Counted from the first letter of the stretch, positions 1 through 9,758 are shown. The stretch is DNA of 25,088 nucleotides from Rhodocyclaceae bacterium UBA2271 (GCA_002347405.1 DDXB01000029.1:11676-36763); one strand, 5' to 3'. Program-made: numbers and translations. The notes: a model not told the origin generated them from the sequence alone.

Positions 1-7
1 CCTCAAT

Positions 8-67
8 CCCTCTCCCGCAAGCGGGAGAGGGAGGCTATCTGCCTCCTCTCTCCCTCTGGGAGAGAGG
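8..67. repeat. Two tandem perfect hairpins (REP-like)
   Basis: There are two adjacent perfect inverted repeats. The first has an 11-bp stem (CCCTCTCCCGC paired with GCGGGAGAGGG, positions 8-18 and 21-31) with a 2-base spacer. The second has a 10-bp stem (CCTCTCTCCC paired with GGGAGAGAGG, positions 45-54 and 58-67) with a 3-base loop. They resemble the C-rich palindrome module of the mosaic elements found further on, but without the distal modules. They probably belong to the 3' side of a gene left of the window. No T-run follows, so a terminator role is not clear. Confidence 0.75.
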
Positions 68-116
68 TCGGGAGAGAGGGATTGGCCCGGCGCAACCGCT
101 GCCGGATTTCAAGCTA

Positions 117-869
117 ATGCAACTCGAACTGTTCCGCCTGCCGCCGGTTTTCGCTGGCGATGCGACCAAGGCGCAGCACATCATCCTGTCCGGCCGCATC
201 GTCAGCTATGCCTTGCGCCTCGACCGCCGCCGGCTGGCGATGCGCATCGACGAGCGTGGCCTCGCCGTGGGCGCACCAAGCAACCTGCCGCTCGCCGCCA
301 TCGAAGCCTTCATCCAGGGTCACGGCGACTGGGTGCTCAAGAAGCTCGACGAATACGCCAGCCGCACGACGCCTCGTCACCTGCCCATCCATGAAGGTGC
401 GCGCCTGCCGCTGCTGGGCGAGGAGGTCAGGGTACGCGTGACCGCCGGTAACAATCGCGGCCTATGGCAGCGCGCCGGGGATGCGGAAGAGTTGTGGCTG
501 GCGGCGCGCCCCGCCGCCAATCTGGCCCTGCTGGCACGGCGCGCCTTGCAGCGCCGGGCGCTGGAACACTTCCAGCCGCGACTGGCAGCCAGCGTCGCGC
601 AAATCGGCCGTCCGCTGCCGCCTCTCGCGCTGAGTTCAGCGCGCACCCGCTGGGGCAGTTGCAGCGCGCGCACCGGCATCCGCCTCAACTGGCGCCTGAT
701 CCACCTGCCGCCCAAGCTGATCGACTACGTGATCGCCCACGAAGCGGCACACCTGCTCGAGATGAATCACAGCCCGCGCTTCTGGAATGTTGTGGAAAGA
801 CTCCACCCCGACTGGCGCCACGCGCGCAACGAACTCAAACGACTGGGCGCGGCGCTGCCGCTGATTTAG
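117..869 (+). CDS. YgjP-type (DUF45/M48-like) zinc metallopeptidase
   Basis: This 250-residue protein carries an HExxH zinc motif (HEAAH, residues 208-212) with a likely third ligand at His218 in MNHSPRFW. It is preceded by the conserved block TRWGSCS (about residues 177-183). This arrangement marks the YgjP/DUF45 family, related to SprT- and WLM-type metallopeptidases. A cytoplasmic location is likely, because there is no signal peptide or membrane segment. The family's substrate is not established. The ATG at 117 is the first plausible start and has only a weak ribosome binding site. The gene stands alone: paired hairpins lie upstream and a mosaic repeat begins about 25 bases after its stop. 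Family assignment is firm; physiological role is unknown. Confidence 0.88.
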   Translation: MQLELFRLPPVFAGDATKAQHIILSGRIVSYALRLDRRRLAMRIDERGLAVGAPSNLPLAAIEAFIQGHGDWVLKKLDEYASRTTPRHLPIHEGARLPLLGEEVRVRVTAGNNRGLWQRAGDAEELWLAARPAANLALLARRALQRRALEHFQPRLAASVAQIGRPLPPLALSSARTRWGSCSARTGIRLNWRLIHLPPKLIDYVIAHEAAHLLEMNHSPRFWNVVERLHPDWRHARNELKRLGAALPLI

Positions 870-892
870 GAAAGACGCCCGCCCCCCTTTGT

Positions 893-1091
893 GCGCCGTT
901 GGCGCATCCCTCGCTCTGCTCGGGACCGCTGCTGCGCAGCGTCCTGCGGCCTGTGGCCTTGTGCCCCCCTCGCGGGGGGTTCTTAACGGCTCGCTGCGCT
1001 CGTTTATTACGGGGCGGTTTGATTTGGCGGGGGTGCGGGTTGCGGCTGGCGCCGCGTGCCGTCTCGCCTTGGGGCGGCCCTGCGGCGAGAC
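893..1091 (+). repeat. Mosaic hairpin element, copy 1 (sense +)
   Basis: This fills most of the gap between two convergent genes. In order: small hairpins at 893-957 (including TGCGCC/GGCGCA), a C/G palindrome at 964-979 (six Cs, TCGC loop, six Gs), a TCGCTGCGCTCG block, a hairpin GCGGC-TGGC-GCCGC at 1042-1055, and the terminal hairpin GTCTCGCC (1061-1068), loop TTGGGGCGGCCCTGC (1069-1083), GGCGAGAC (1084-1091). The palindrome end faces the 3' end of the upstream peptidase gene. Nothing in the 870-1146 gap looks protein-coding. Confidence 0.8.
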
Positions 1092-1146
1092 TACTGTGGG
1101 GTGGTTTTTTCCCATCGCACCTGGCAGGAAAGAGGCTGCAAAAAAC

Positions 1147-1338
1147 TCAAGCAGCGATCTTCATCGGCTTATCGGCGGTTTCGCCGCGACTGGCATGCAG
1201 GACTTCAACGCCGACAACTTCACCGGCCTCGTCGAAGTCCAGGACTATGCCAGGCCTGATCTGTTCCGACTCGATTACTTTTTTGCTGGTCAGCCGCACA
1301 TACAAGGCATCGACTTCCGGATCGTATTCGATGTTCAT
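1147..1338 (-). CDS. DUF2283 family small protein (putative antitoxin-like partner)
   Basis: This 63-residue protein starts MNIEYDPEVDALYVRL and continues with a PGIVLDFDEAGEVVGVEV block, the typical DUF2283 pattern: a compact beta-rich fold that seems complete at this length. Its ATG at 1338 overlaps the TGA of the preceding DUF4258 gene by four bases, with AAAGGA five bases upstream as ribosome binding site, so the two are almost certainly translated together. DUF2283 genes are often found next to small DUF4258 genes and such pairs are suspected toxin-antitoxin modules; no activity can be read from the sequence. The gene is convergent with the upstream metallopeptidase gene. Confidence 0.8.
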   Translation of the reverse strand: MNIEYDPEVDALYVRLTSKKVIESEQIRPGIVLDFDEAGEVVGVEVLHASRGETADKPMKIAA

Positions 1339-1571
1339 AGCTTTCCTTTCATTGCGCGGTCGAAGAACGCCGTGACGACATGCACGGGTTGGCGGTCACG
1401 GTTGCAGATTACACGCAAGACACGACCGCCGAATTCAGGAATCGTTTTCAGAGCGTGCGCCAGCTGATCGTCACCCGGATCCGCTTCCAGGCGCCCCGGA
1501 TTACTCATGGTTTCAGTTACCCAGGAGGGGTATTTCCCTCTCCCGCAGGGTATCCAGAGCATGTCCCGCAT
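1335..1571 (-). CDS. DUF4258 family small protein (putative toxin-like partner)
   Basis: The C-terminal two thirds match the DUF4258 pattern: SWVTETMSNP, a HALKTIPEFGGRVLRV block, and HVVTAFFDR near the end. DUF4258 proteins resemble RelE/BrnT-like toxin folds, but no activity is demonstrated for this one. The start is uncertain. ATG at 1571 gives 78 residues; GTG at 1592 gives 85. Neither has a good ribosome binding site. The N-terminal stretch also contains a GCGGGAGAGGG-like sequence resembling the dispersed palindromes, so the original 5' end may have been altered. It precedes and overlaps the DUF2283 gene by ATGA. Real gene likely; intact N terminus doubtful. Confidence 0.6.
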   Translation of the reverse strand: MRDMLWIPCGRGKYPSWVTETMSNPGRLEADPGDDQLAHALKTIPEFGGRVLRVICNRDRQPVHVVTAFFDRAMKGKL

Positions 1572-1608
1572 GGGGTACGGCGTTAAACCCACACCCGCCG
1601 CAGCGTTT

Positions 1609-1913
1609 GCGCCGGGCCGCCCTTAGCCCGCAAGCTGGCTAAGGGCTTTCTGATTGCTTCCCCTCTCCCCCGACCCCTCTCCCGCAAGGGGCGAGGGGAG
1701 AAAGGCGCCCCCCCGCAGTAGTCTCGCCGCCGGGCCGCCCCAAGGCGAGACGGCACGCGGCGCCAGCCGCAACCCGCACAGGCATCCGATTGGAGCACCC
1801 CGTAACAAACGAGCGCAGTGACAACAAGTGACGCAGTCGCGCCGTTGCGGCGAAGGCTAATGCCGACTCCGTCGGCGTTAAGCCGCGCAGCAGCGGCCGG
1901 AGGCAAAAAACAG

Positions 1914-1937
<24 letters not shown>
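1609..1937 (-). repeat. Mosaic hairpin elements, copies 2a and 2b (sense -)
   Basis: This fills the 320-base gap between the DUF4258 gene and maeB. Copy 2a runs, in the minus direction, from the palindrome at 1936-1917 and an A6 run (T6 in sense) through a TAATGCCGAC/GTCGGCGTTA hairpin at about 1859-1880. It then passes a GCGGC-GCCA-GCCGC hairpin at 1757-1770 and ends in the hairpin GTCTCGCC/GGCGAGAC (1721-1751) around the 15-nt constant loop. A second, more degenerate copy, 2b, follows: a palindrome at about 1658-1702 and a GCCGGGCCGCCC core near 1611-1622. The palindrome end abuts the 3' end of maeB and encodes its last codons. No protein-coding gene is credible here. Confidence 0.8.
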
Positions 1938-4241
<2,304 letters not shown>

Positions 4242-4317
4242 ATGCGCAATCGTGTTGACTGAAAGCGGTATCTTACCCTGTGCGAAAATGACGCACCTCT
4301 CAACGGACGGGAATGTC

Positions 4318-5130
4318 ATGAAACGCGTCGTCTTCAACCAGAAGGGTGGTGTCGGCAAGAGCACCATCACCTGCAACCTCGCTGCCATCGCGGCCGCCCG
4401 CGGGACAAGGAGTGGCAAGGGCTCACGCACGCTGGTGGTCGATCTCGATCCCCAGGCCAACTCGACCCGCTACCTGCTTGGCGCGGGAGCCGACGGGCTG
4501 GAAACCACGGTGACCGAGTTCTTCGACCAGATGCTCAATTTCAAGCTGCGGCCGAAGGCGACCGAGGATTTCATCCACGCCACGCCCTTCGCCAACCTGT
4601 TCATCATGCCGGCCGATGCCGCCCTCGAAGAATTGCAGGGCAAGCTCGAATCGCGCTACAAGATCTACAAACTGAAGGAGGCGCTGGATGCGCTGGATTT
4701 CGACCAGATCTGGATCGACACGCCGCCGGCCCTGCACTTTTACACGCGCTCGGCGCTGATCGCCGCCGACCGCTGCCTGATTCCCTTCGATTGCGACGAG
4801 TTTGCGCGCCGCGCGCTGTACACGCTGCTCGACAACGTCGCCGAAATCCGCGCCGACCATAACGCGGCGCTGGTGGTGGAGGGCATCGTCGTCAACCAGT
4901 TCCAGTCCCGCGCCACCCTGCCGCAACAGGTGGTGCAGGAACTGCGCGACGAGGGGCTGCCGGTGCTCGAACCCTTCCTCTCCGCCTCGGTGAAAATCAA
5001 GGAATCGCACCAGCAGGCAAAGCCGATGATCCATCTCGACCCGCGGCACAAACTCACCGGCGAGTTCGAGCGGCTTTACGAAAACCTCACAACAGAACCC
5101 CGGTCAGGCAGAAAGAAACGAAGCGCATAA
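4318..5130 (+). CDS. ParA/MinD-family ATPase, orphan
   Basis: This 270-residue protein has a deviant Walker A motif KGGVGKST at residues 9-16, Walker A' VVDLDPQAN (about 40-48) and a Walker B-like IWIDTPPAL. These define the ParA/Soj cytoplasmic ATPase family, which positions DNA or protein cargo. ATG at 4318 is chosen because MKRVVFNQKGG is the normal family N terminus and GGACGGGA lies upstream. ATG at 4288 is possible but has no support. There is no ParB, parS-like site or replication gene nearby, so it is probably not the chromosome partition ParA. It may place another cargo. A short extra stretch (about residues 30-36, TRSGKGS) sits before the second nucleotide-binding strand. It is convergent with dtd. 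Confidence 0.88.
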   Translation: MKRVVFNQKGGVGKSTITCNLAAIAAARGTRSGKGSRTLVVDLDPQANSTRYLLGAGADGLETTVTEFFDQMLNFKLRPKATEDFIHATPFANLFIMPADAALEELQGKLESRYKIYKLKEALDALDFDQIWIDTPPALHFYTRSALIAADRCLIPFDCDEFARRALYTLLDNVAEIRADHNAALVVEGIVVNQFQSRATLPQQVVQELRDEGLPVLEPFLSASVKIKESHQQAKPMIHLDPRHKLTGEFERLYENLTTEPRSGRKKRSA

Positions 5131-5145
5131 CTTGGCGCATAACAG

Positions 5146-5274
5146 CGTTTGCGCCGGGCCGCCCCAAGCAAACGCGGCACGCGCCGCCAGGCGCAAACCG
5201 CACCACAGCCAATAACGACAGCACCCCGTAATATCCGCGCGCAGCGCGCAAACGAGAACCCCCCGCGAGGGGGG
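5146..5274 (-). repeat. Mosaic hairpin element, copy 3 (sense -)
   Basis: This lies between the convergent ends of parA and dtd. In the minus direction it has a palindrome (six Cs, TCGC, six Gs, 5274-5259), a degenerate GCGCGCTGCGCGC block and an ACGGGGTGC block. The B hairpin follows as GCGCC-TGGC-GGCGC (5194-5181). The terminal hairpin is CGTTTGC (sense), loop TTGGGGCGGCCCGGC, GCAAACG (5174-5146). Compared with copies 1 and 2a both stems have changed on both sides. The palindrome end faces the 3' end of dtd. Confidence 0.8.
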
Positions 5275-5291
5275 CGAAGGGGGCCGGGCGT

Positions 5292-5744
5292 TTACTCAGG
5301 ATTTTTCGAATCGAGTGTCAGCGTCACCGGGCCGTCATTCACCAACCGGATCTGCATGTCGGCACCGAACTGTCCGGTGGGCACCGGCTTGCCCAACAAG
5401 GCTTCGAGCTTGGCGACAAAGCGCCCGAACAGGGGCTGGGACACTTCGCCGCGTGCCGCGCGGCTCCATGACGGACGGTTGCCCTTCCTGATCGAGGCGT
5501 ACAGGGTGAATTGCGAGACGGCGAGGATGTCGCCACCGGCTTCCTGCACGCTGTGGTTCATCACGCCGCTGGCATCGGCAAACACGCGCAGGCGCGCCAG
5601 CTTGCCGGCCATCCAGTCGAGGTCGGCGTCGCTGTCGCTTTCCTCGAAGCCGGCCAGCACCAGCAGACCGTGTCCGATGGCGCCCACCGGTGCATCATCA
5701 ACCCGCACCTCGGCTGCGGCGACGCGCTGGACGACGGCCCTCAT
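5292..5744 (-). CDS. dtd: D-aminoacyl-tRNA deacylase
   Basis: This 150-residue cytoplasmic enzyme hydrolyses D-amino acids wrongly attached to tRNA. The start MRAVVQRV, the central SQFTLYA motif (catalytic Thr region) and the C-terminal NDGPVTL block, with its cross-subunit Gly-Pro, are all canonical and the length is normal. ATG at 5744 is fixed by family alignment and overlaps the uvrD stop by ATGA, so translation is coupled to the helicase gene. It is the last gene of the long minus-strand run. A mosaic repeat palindrome begins 17 bases beyond its stop. Confidence 0.95.
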   Translation of the reverse strand: MRAVVQRVAAAEVRVDDAPVGAIGHGLLVLAGFEESDSDADLDWMAGKLARLRVFADASGVMNHSVQEAGGDILAVSQFTLYASIRKGNRPSWSRAARGEVSQPLFGRFVAKLEALLGKPVPTGQFGADMQIRLVNDGPVTLTLDSKNPE

Positions 5745-8050
5745 ACCGGATCGAGTTTGGCGACGGAGAGCGCCAGCCACTTCATGCCTGAGGCGCCAAA
5801 ATTCACCTGCACGCGCGCGTCCGCGCCGCCGCCTTCGGCATTGACGATGACGCCGAGGCCAAATTTGGCATGGTGCACGCTCTGGCCGATGCGCAGGCCG
5901 CTGCCCCGCTGATGGCGCGGCGTCGCGGTAAAAGTCGGCGCTGGCGAGACGGCGCCATAGTCAAAATGAGCACCCTTGCCCGGCTTTGCCGTCAGGTATT
6001 TCAGCAGACCCGCCGGTATTTCGTCGAGGAAGCGCGAGGGCAGGTTGTAACGCGTCTGGCCGTGCAGCATGCGTGTCTGCGCGTGGCAGAGGTAAAGCCG
6101 CTGGCGCGCGCGCGTGACGGCGACATACATCAGCCGGCGCTCCTCTTCGAGGCCCCGGTCTTCGGTCAGCGCATTCTCGTGGGGGAACAGGCCTTCTTCC
6201 AGCCCGCAGATGAAGACGATGTTGAACTCCAGCCCCTTGGCCGAATGCACGGTCATCAGTTGCACGGCGTCGCCACTTTCGCCGGCCTGGTGCTCGCCGG
6301 CCTCCAGCGCGGCGTGGGTCAGAAAGGCAATCAGGTCCGCCGACAGCTCGCCCTCCGCGCCGACCACGCCCTCCTCGGCGATGAAGCTGCTGGCGGCGTT
6401 GATGAGTTCGTCGAGGTTTTCCAGCCGGTCGCGGCCTTCCTTCTCGTTCTGGTAGTGCGTGCGCAAGCCGGAAAGATCCAGCACATGGTCGACCAGTTCG
6501 GGCAGCGGCAGGTGGGCGGCTTCGCGTAGGCGGGTAATGAGTCCGGCAAAGGCCGCCAGCTTCGCCCCGCCCGCGCCGGAAACCAGCGGGATGGCGGCGG
6601 AGAGGCTGCTCTGCGCGCCGCGCGCCGCGTCGGATAGTTGTTCAATGCTGCGCGCCCCGATGCCGCGCGTCGGGAAATTCACCACGCGCGAAAATGCCGT
6701 GTCGTCGTTGGCGTTGGCGATCAATCGCAAATAAGCCAGTGCGTGCTTGATCTCGGCGCGCTCGAAGAAGCGCAGCCCGCCATACACGCGATAGGAAATA
6801 CCGGCATTGAACAGCGCATGTTCGAGCGCGCGGCTTTGCGCGTTGCTGCGGTAGAGCAGGGCGATTTCGGCGCGGGCGTGGCCATCGTTGCCGAGCGCCT
6901 TGACCTCCTCGACAATGAAGCGCGCCTCGTCGCCGTCGGAGTAGGACTCATGCACGCGCAGCGGCTCGCCGGCTCCGGCCTCGGTCCACAGATTCTTGCC
7001 GAGCCGCTGCGGGTTGTTCTTGATGATGGCGTTCGCCGCATCGAGGATGTTGCCGTGCGAGCGGTAATTCTGTTCGAGGCGGATCAGGTTCGCCACCCGG
7101 AACTCATGCTCGAAGTCGCGCATGTTGCCGACGTCGGCGCCCCTGAATGCATAGATGCTTTGATCATCATCGCCAACGCAAAATAAACACCCACCCTCCC
7201 CCAGCCCCTCCCTCCCGGGAGGGGTGGCTGTTGACTCGCTGTGCTCGTTTGTTACGGGGTGCTCCGTGGCCCCGATGGCGCGGTTTGCGGCTACGCCGCG
7301 TGCCGTCCGGCCTTGGGGCGGCCCGGCGGCCGAACTGCGCTCTTGGTGGCCGGCCAGCAGCTTCAGCCAGCGGTATTGGAGTTTGTTGGTGTCCTGGAAT
7401 TCATCGACGAGAATGTGGCGGAAGCGTTCCTGATAATGGCGGCGCAACGGTTCGTTGCGTTCCAGCAGTTCGTAACAGCGCAGCAGCAGTTCGGCGAAAT
7501 CGACCACGCCTTCCTTCTGGCATTGCGCCTCGTAGGCGGCATACAGTTCGACGCGCTGCCTGGTGAAATTGTCCCAGGCCTCGACGGCGGCGGCGCGCAG
7601 GCCGGCTTCCTTCTGGGCGTTGATGAACCAGGTCAGTTCGCGCGGCGGGAATTTCTCGTCATCGACGTTGAGCGATTTGAGCAGGCGCTTGACCGACGAC
7701 AGCTGGTCGGCGGAATCGAGAATCTGGAACAGTTGCGGCAGGCCGGCATCGCGGTAATGCGCCCGCAGCATGCGGTTGCACAGGCCATGGAAGGTGCCGA
7801 TCCACATGCCACGGACATTGATCGGCAGCATCGCGGAAAGCCGGGTGAGCATTTCCTTCGCCGCCTTGTTGGTGAAGGTGACGGCGAGCACGGCCTGCGG
7901 ACTGGCCTGTCCGGTCGAAATCAGCCAGGCGATGCGTGTCGTCAGCACGCGCGTCTTGCCCGAACCGGCACCGGCCAGGATCAGCGCGTGCCGGGGCGGC
8001 AGGGTGACTGCGGCGAGTTGTGGTTCATTAAGGCCGGTGAGCAGATTCAA
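5741..8050 (-). CDS. uvrD: UvrD/PcrA/Rep-type superfamily 1 DNA helicase with in-frame repeat insertion
   Basis: This 769-residue ATP-dependent 3'-5' helicase acts in repair. Visible motifs are the Q-motif LNEPQ (7-11), Walker A AGAGSGKT (26-33), TFTNKAA, GTFHGLCNRML, Walker B DEFQD (216-220), motif III GDDDQSIYAFRGA (293-305) and late motifs LMTVHSAKGLEF and VAVTRARQRLYL. The TTG at 8050 is chosen because the Q-motif follows at once and TAGG precedes it. The odd feature is about 50 residues between Walker B and motif III (about 235-285). They are encoded by a mosaic hairpin element and have no counterpart in the family. A copy of the 25-bp repeat encodes residues about 700-707. The gene starts 7 bases after the last antiporter gene and overlaps dtd. 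Other UvrD/Rep paralogues cannot be excluded as the true orthologue. Confidence 0.92.
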   Translation of the reverse strand: MNLLTGLNEPQLAAVTLPPRHALILAGAGSGKTRVLTTRIAWLISTGQASPQAVLAVTFTNKAAKEMLTRLSAMLPINVRGMWIGTFHGLCNRMLRAHYRDAGLPQLFQILDSADQLSSVKRLLKSLNVDDEKFPPRELTWFINAQKEAGLRAAAVEAWDNFTRQRVELYAAYEAQCQKEGVVDFAELLLRCYELLERNEPLRRHYQERFRHILVDEFQDTNKLQYRWLKLLAGHQERSSAAGPPQGRTARGVAANRAIGATEHPVTNEHSESTATPPGREGLGEGGCLFCVGDDDQSIYAFRGADVGNMRDFEHEFRVANLIRLEQNYRSHGNILDAANAIIKNNPQRLGKNLWTEAGAGEPLRVHESYSDGDEARFIVEEVKALGNDGHARAEIALLYRSNAQSRALEHALFNAGISYRVYGGLRFFERAEIKHALAYLRLIANANDDTAFSRVVNFPTRGIGARSIEQLSDAARGAQSSLSAAIPLVSGAGGAKLAAFAGLITRLREAAHLPLPELVDHVLDLSGLRTHYQNEKEGRDRLENLDELINAASSFIAEEGVVGAEGELSADLIAFLTHAALEAGEHQAGESGDAVQLMTVHSAKGLEFNIVFICGLEEGLFPHENALTEDRGLEEERRLMYVAVTRARQRLYLCHAQTRMLHGQTRYNLPSRFLDEIPAGLLKYLTAKPGKGAHFDYGAVSPAPTFTATPRHQRGSGLRIGQSVHHAKFGLGVIVNAEGGGADARVQVNFGASGMKWLALSVAKLDPV
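5930..5954 (+). repeat. 25-bp coding repeat, copy in uvrD
   Basis: The copy begins AAAAGTCGGCGCTG and ends GACGGCG, one mismatch from the commonest form. It is on the plus strand inside the minus-strand uvrD gene. There it encodes Ala-Val-Ser-Pro-Ala-Pro-Thr-Phe in the variable linker before the helicase C terminus. Confidence 0.8.
7190..7345 (+). repeat. Mosaic hairpin element, copy 4, in frame inside uvrD
   Basis: In the plus direction: a palindrome region (CCTCCCGGGAGG near 7209-7220), GACTCGCTGTGCTCG, GTTACGGGGTGCTCC, and the hairpin GCGGC-TAC-GCCGC (7287-7299). It ends in CGGCC (7308-7312), loop TTGGGGCGGCCCGGC (7313-7327), GGCCG (7328-7332). It is antisense to uvrD and keeps the helicase frame open. 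It adds about 50 residues such as GPPQGRTARGVAANR just before motif III. This is the only mosaic copy with a terminal hairpin found inside a gene in this window. Confidence 0.85.
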
Positions 8051-8057
8051 GCGTCGC

Positions 8058-9758
8058 CTACCCCAGATAGTAGAACAGCAGGTAGGCGAGCAGCATCACC
8101 ATCATCCACAGCGCCATGCTACCAGTGGGCCGGCTGCGGCGCAGCAGGCCGCGGGGACCGCGTTGCGACTCCAGACGGCCGATCAGGCCGGTGAAGACGG
8201 CGGACACGCCGCGTTCGCCGGCGCTCAGGATTGCGCGCAACGTGCCGCCGAACCGCCGCGTCAGCACGGGCAGCGGCTTGCGGTACAGCCAGTCGACATC
8301 GAGCGAAATGGTCGGCGTGCGCTTCAGGTAGTTGAGCATGACAAAAAATGCGAGGCCGGAAAACAGCAGCAGTTGCAGTTGCGTCAGCACATGGGCAGCC
8401 GTGTAGGGCACATAGTCGACCGCGTAAGGCAGGATCGCGTAGAGCGGTTCGGGCCAGATACCGAGCGCAATGCAGAGGAAGGCGAACAGGATCATCGCCC
8501 AACGCATCGAACCCGCGGCGTCAGGCGGACGCAGACCGGAATCCTTCTGGAAGAAGACGAACCAGGGGAACTTGATGCCGGCATGGAGGAATACGCCCGC
8601 CGAGGCGGCGGCGAGCAGCAGCCAGACGGCTTGCAGGTGGCCGTCGGCGGCGGCTTGCGAAATCATCGACTTGGAGATGAAGCCGGAGGTGAGCGGGAAG
8701 GACGAGATCGCCAGCGCCCCGATGGTGCCGCAGATGGTCGTGATCGGCATGCTGTGGAAAAGCCCGCCAAGTTCCGAGCATTTGCGCCGGTTAGTGGCGG
8801 CGAGCACGGCGCCGGCCGACATCAGCAGCAGTGCCTTGTAGATGATGTGGGTAAAGGCGTGCGCGGCGGCGCCGTTGAGCGCCATCTCGGTGCCGATGCC
8901 GATGCCGGCGATCATGAAGCCGACCTGGTTGACGATCGAATAGGCGAGGATGCGCCGCATGTCGTTTTCGAGCAGCGCATAGACGATGCCGTAGAACACC
9001 ATGAACAGGCCGACCCAGATCAGGATTTCGGTGCCGGGGAAGCCGCGCAGCAGCACATATACCGCCGTCTTGGTGGTGAAGGCGGAGAGGAACACCGTGC
9101 CGCTCCACGAGGCTTCCGGATAGGCGTCGGGCAGCCAGGCCGACAACGGCGGGGCGCCGGCATTGATGAGAAAGCCGATGAGGATCAGCCAGTGGGCGAT
9201 CGAATCGGGTTGCATGCGCGTAAAGCTGGCGTCGCCGGTGGCGAGCAGGTGGCCGGTGACGCCGGCGAACAGAATCACGCCGCCGCCCAGGTGCACCATC
9301 GCATAGCGCAGGCTGGCCGCCCAGGCCGCTTGCGTGTTGGCACTCCAGAGTACCAGCGTCGAGCCGACCGCCATGACTTCCCAGAACACGAACACGGTGA
9401 CCAGATCGCCGGCCAGCGCCACGCCGACGGCGGCGCCGGCGTAAAGGAAAGCGGCGGGAACTTCCAGTTTGCTTGGCTGCCGCAGGGCGAACAATCCGCC
9501 GACCGCCGCCATGAGCAGGAAGATGGTGGCGAACAGTCGCGAGAGCTTGTCGACGCTCAGCGGGGCGAGCTGGTAGTCGAGCCAGGCAACCTCCCACAGT
9601 CGGCCTTCGGGCAAGAGCCACAGGGCGATCAAGGCAAAAGTCGGCGCTGCCAGGACGGCGATGTTGCGCGCCGTGCCGCGCAGGAAGGGCAGCAGCAGCG
9701 CGCCCGCGATCAGGATGAGGGCGGGGTGGAGCACGAGGGAAGAAGCGGCGCTACTCAT
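8058..9758 (-). CDS. NuoL/M/N-like antiporter subunit (MrpD/MbhH-type), third copy
   Basis: This polytopic membrane protein has 566 residues, most of them in closely spaced hydrophobic helices. It carries the proton-conducting-transporter core: VFVFWEV with Glu127 in the TM5 position and TTKTAVYVL with Lys230 in the TM8 position. The TM7 segment reads GFLINAGAPPLSAWLP (195-210). It lacks the usual lysine, and the usual His before the Trp is Ser. A C-terminal extension (DVDWLYRKPLP onward) ends in a last helix. It is probably one of three antiporter modules of the Mrp-like complex. ATG at 9758 overlaps the upstream small gene by 8 bases; ATG at 9767 is an alternative. A 25-bp repeat copy encodes residues 34-41. 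Confidence 0.87.
   Translation of the reverse strand: MSSAASSLVLHPALILIAGALLLPFLRGTARNIAVLAAPTFALIALWLLPEGRLWEVAWLDYQLAPLSVDKLSRLFATIFLLMAAVGGLFALRQPSKLEVPAAFLYAGAAVGVALAGDLVTVFVFWEVMAVGSTLVLWSANTQAAWAASLRYAMVHLGGGVILFAGVTGHLLATGDASFTRMQPDSIAHWLILIGFLINAGAPPLSAWLPDAYPEASWSGTVFLSAFTTKTAVYVLLRGFPGTEILIWVGLFMVFYGIVYALLENDMRRILAYSIVNQVGFMIAGIGIGTEMALNGAAAHAFTHIIYKALLLMSAGAVLAATNRRKCSELGGLFHSMPITTICGTIGALAISSFPLTSGFISKSMISQAAADGHLQAVWLLLAAASAGVFLHAGIKFPWFVFFQKDSGLRPPDAAGSMRWAMILFAFLCIALGIWPEPLYAILPYAVDYVPYTAAHVLTQLQLLLFSGLAFFVMLNYLKRTPTISLDVDWLYRKPLPVLTRRFGGTLRAILSAGERGVSAVFTGLIGRLESQRGPRGLLRRSRPTGSMALWMMVMLLAYLLFYYLG
9636..9660 (+). repeat. 25-bp coding repeat, copy in the third antiporter subunit
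   Basis: The copy starts AAAAGTCGGCGCTG and ends AGGACGGCG. It is on the plus strand inside a minus-strand gene and encodes AVLAAPTF near the N terminus, in the same reading frame as the uvrD and mrpD copies. Confidence 0.75.

Noticed and set aside
870..1146. Transposable element with a coding transposase
   Set aside because: No open frame here or in any mosaic copy resembles a transposase; at most these are non-autonomous elements.
464..1375. 303-residue plus-strand open frame across the peptidase gene end and the repeat
   Set aside because: It is out of frame with the peptidase gene and consists mainly of translated repeat.
4242..4317. Sigma70 promoter for parA using TTGACT at 4255-4260
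   Set aside because: No acceptable -10 box at 16-18 bases; the nearest AT-rich candidates are at 8-13 bases.
4242..4460. N-terminal extension of maeB to give 848 residues
   Set aside because: It would overlap parA antisense; the family-like start is ATG at 4241.
5131..5145. Partition site parS near the ParA gene
   Set aside because: No TGTTTCACGTGAAACA-like palindrome is visible there, and no ParB gene accompanies it.
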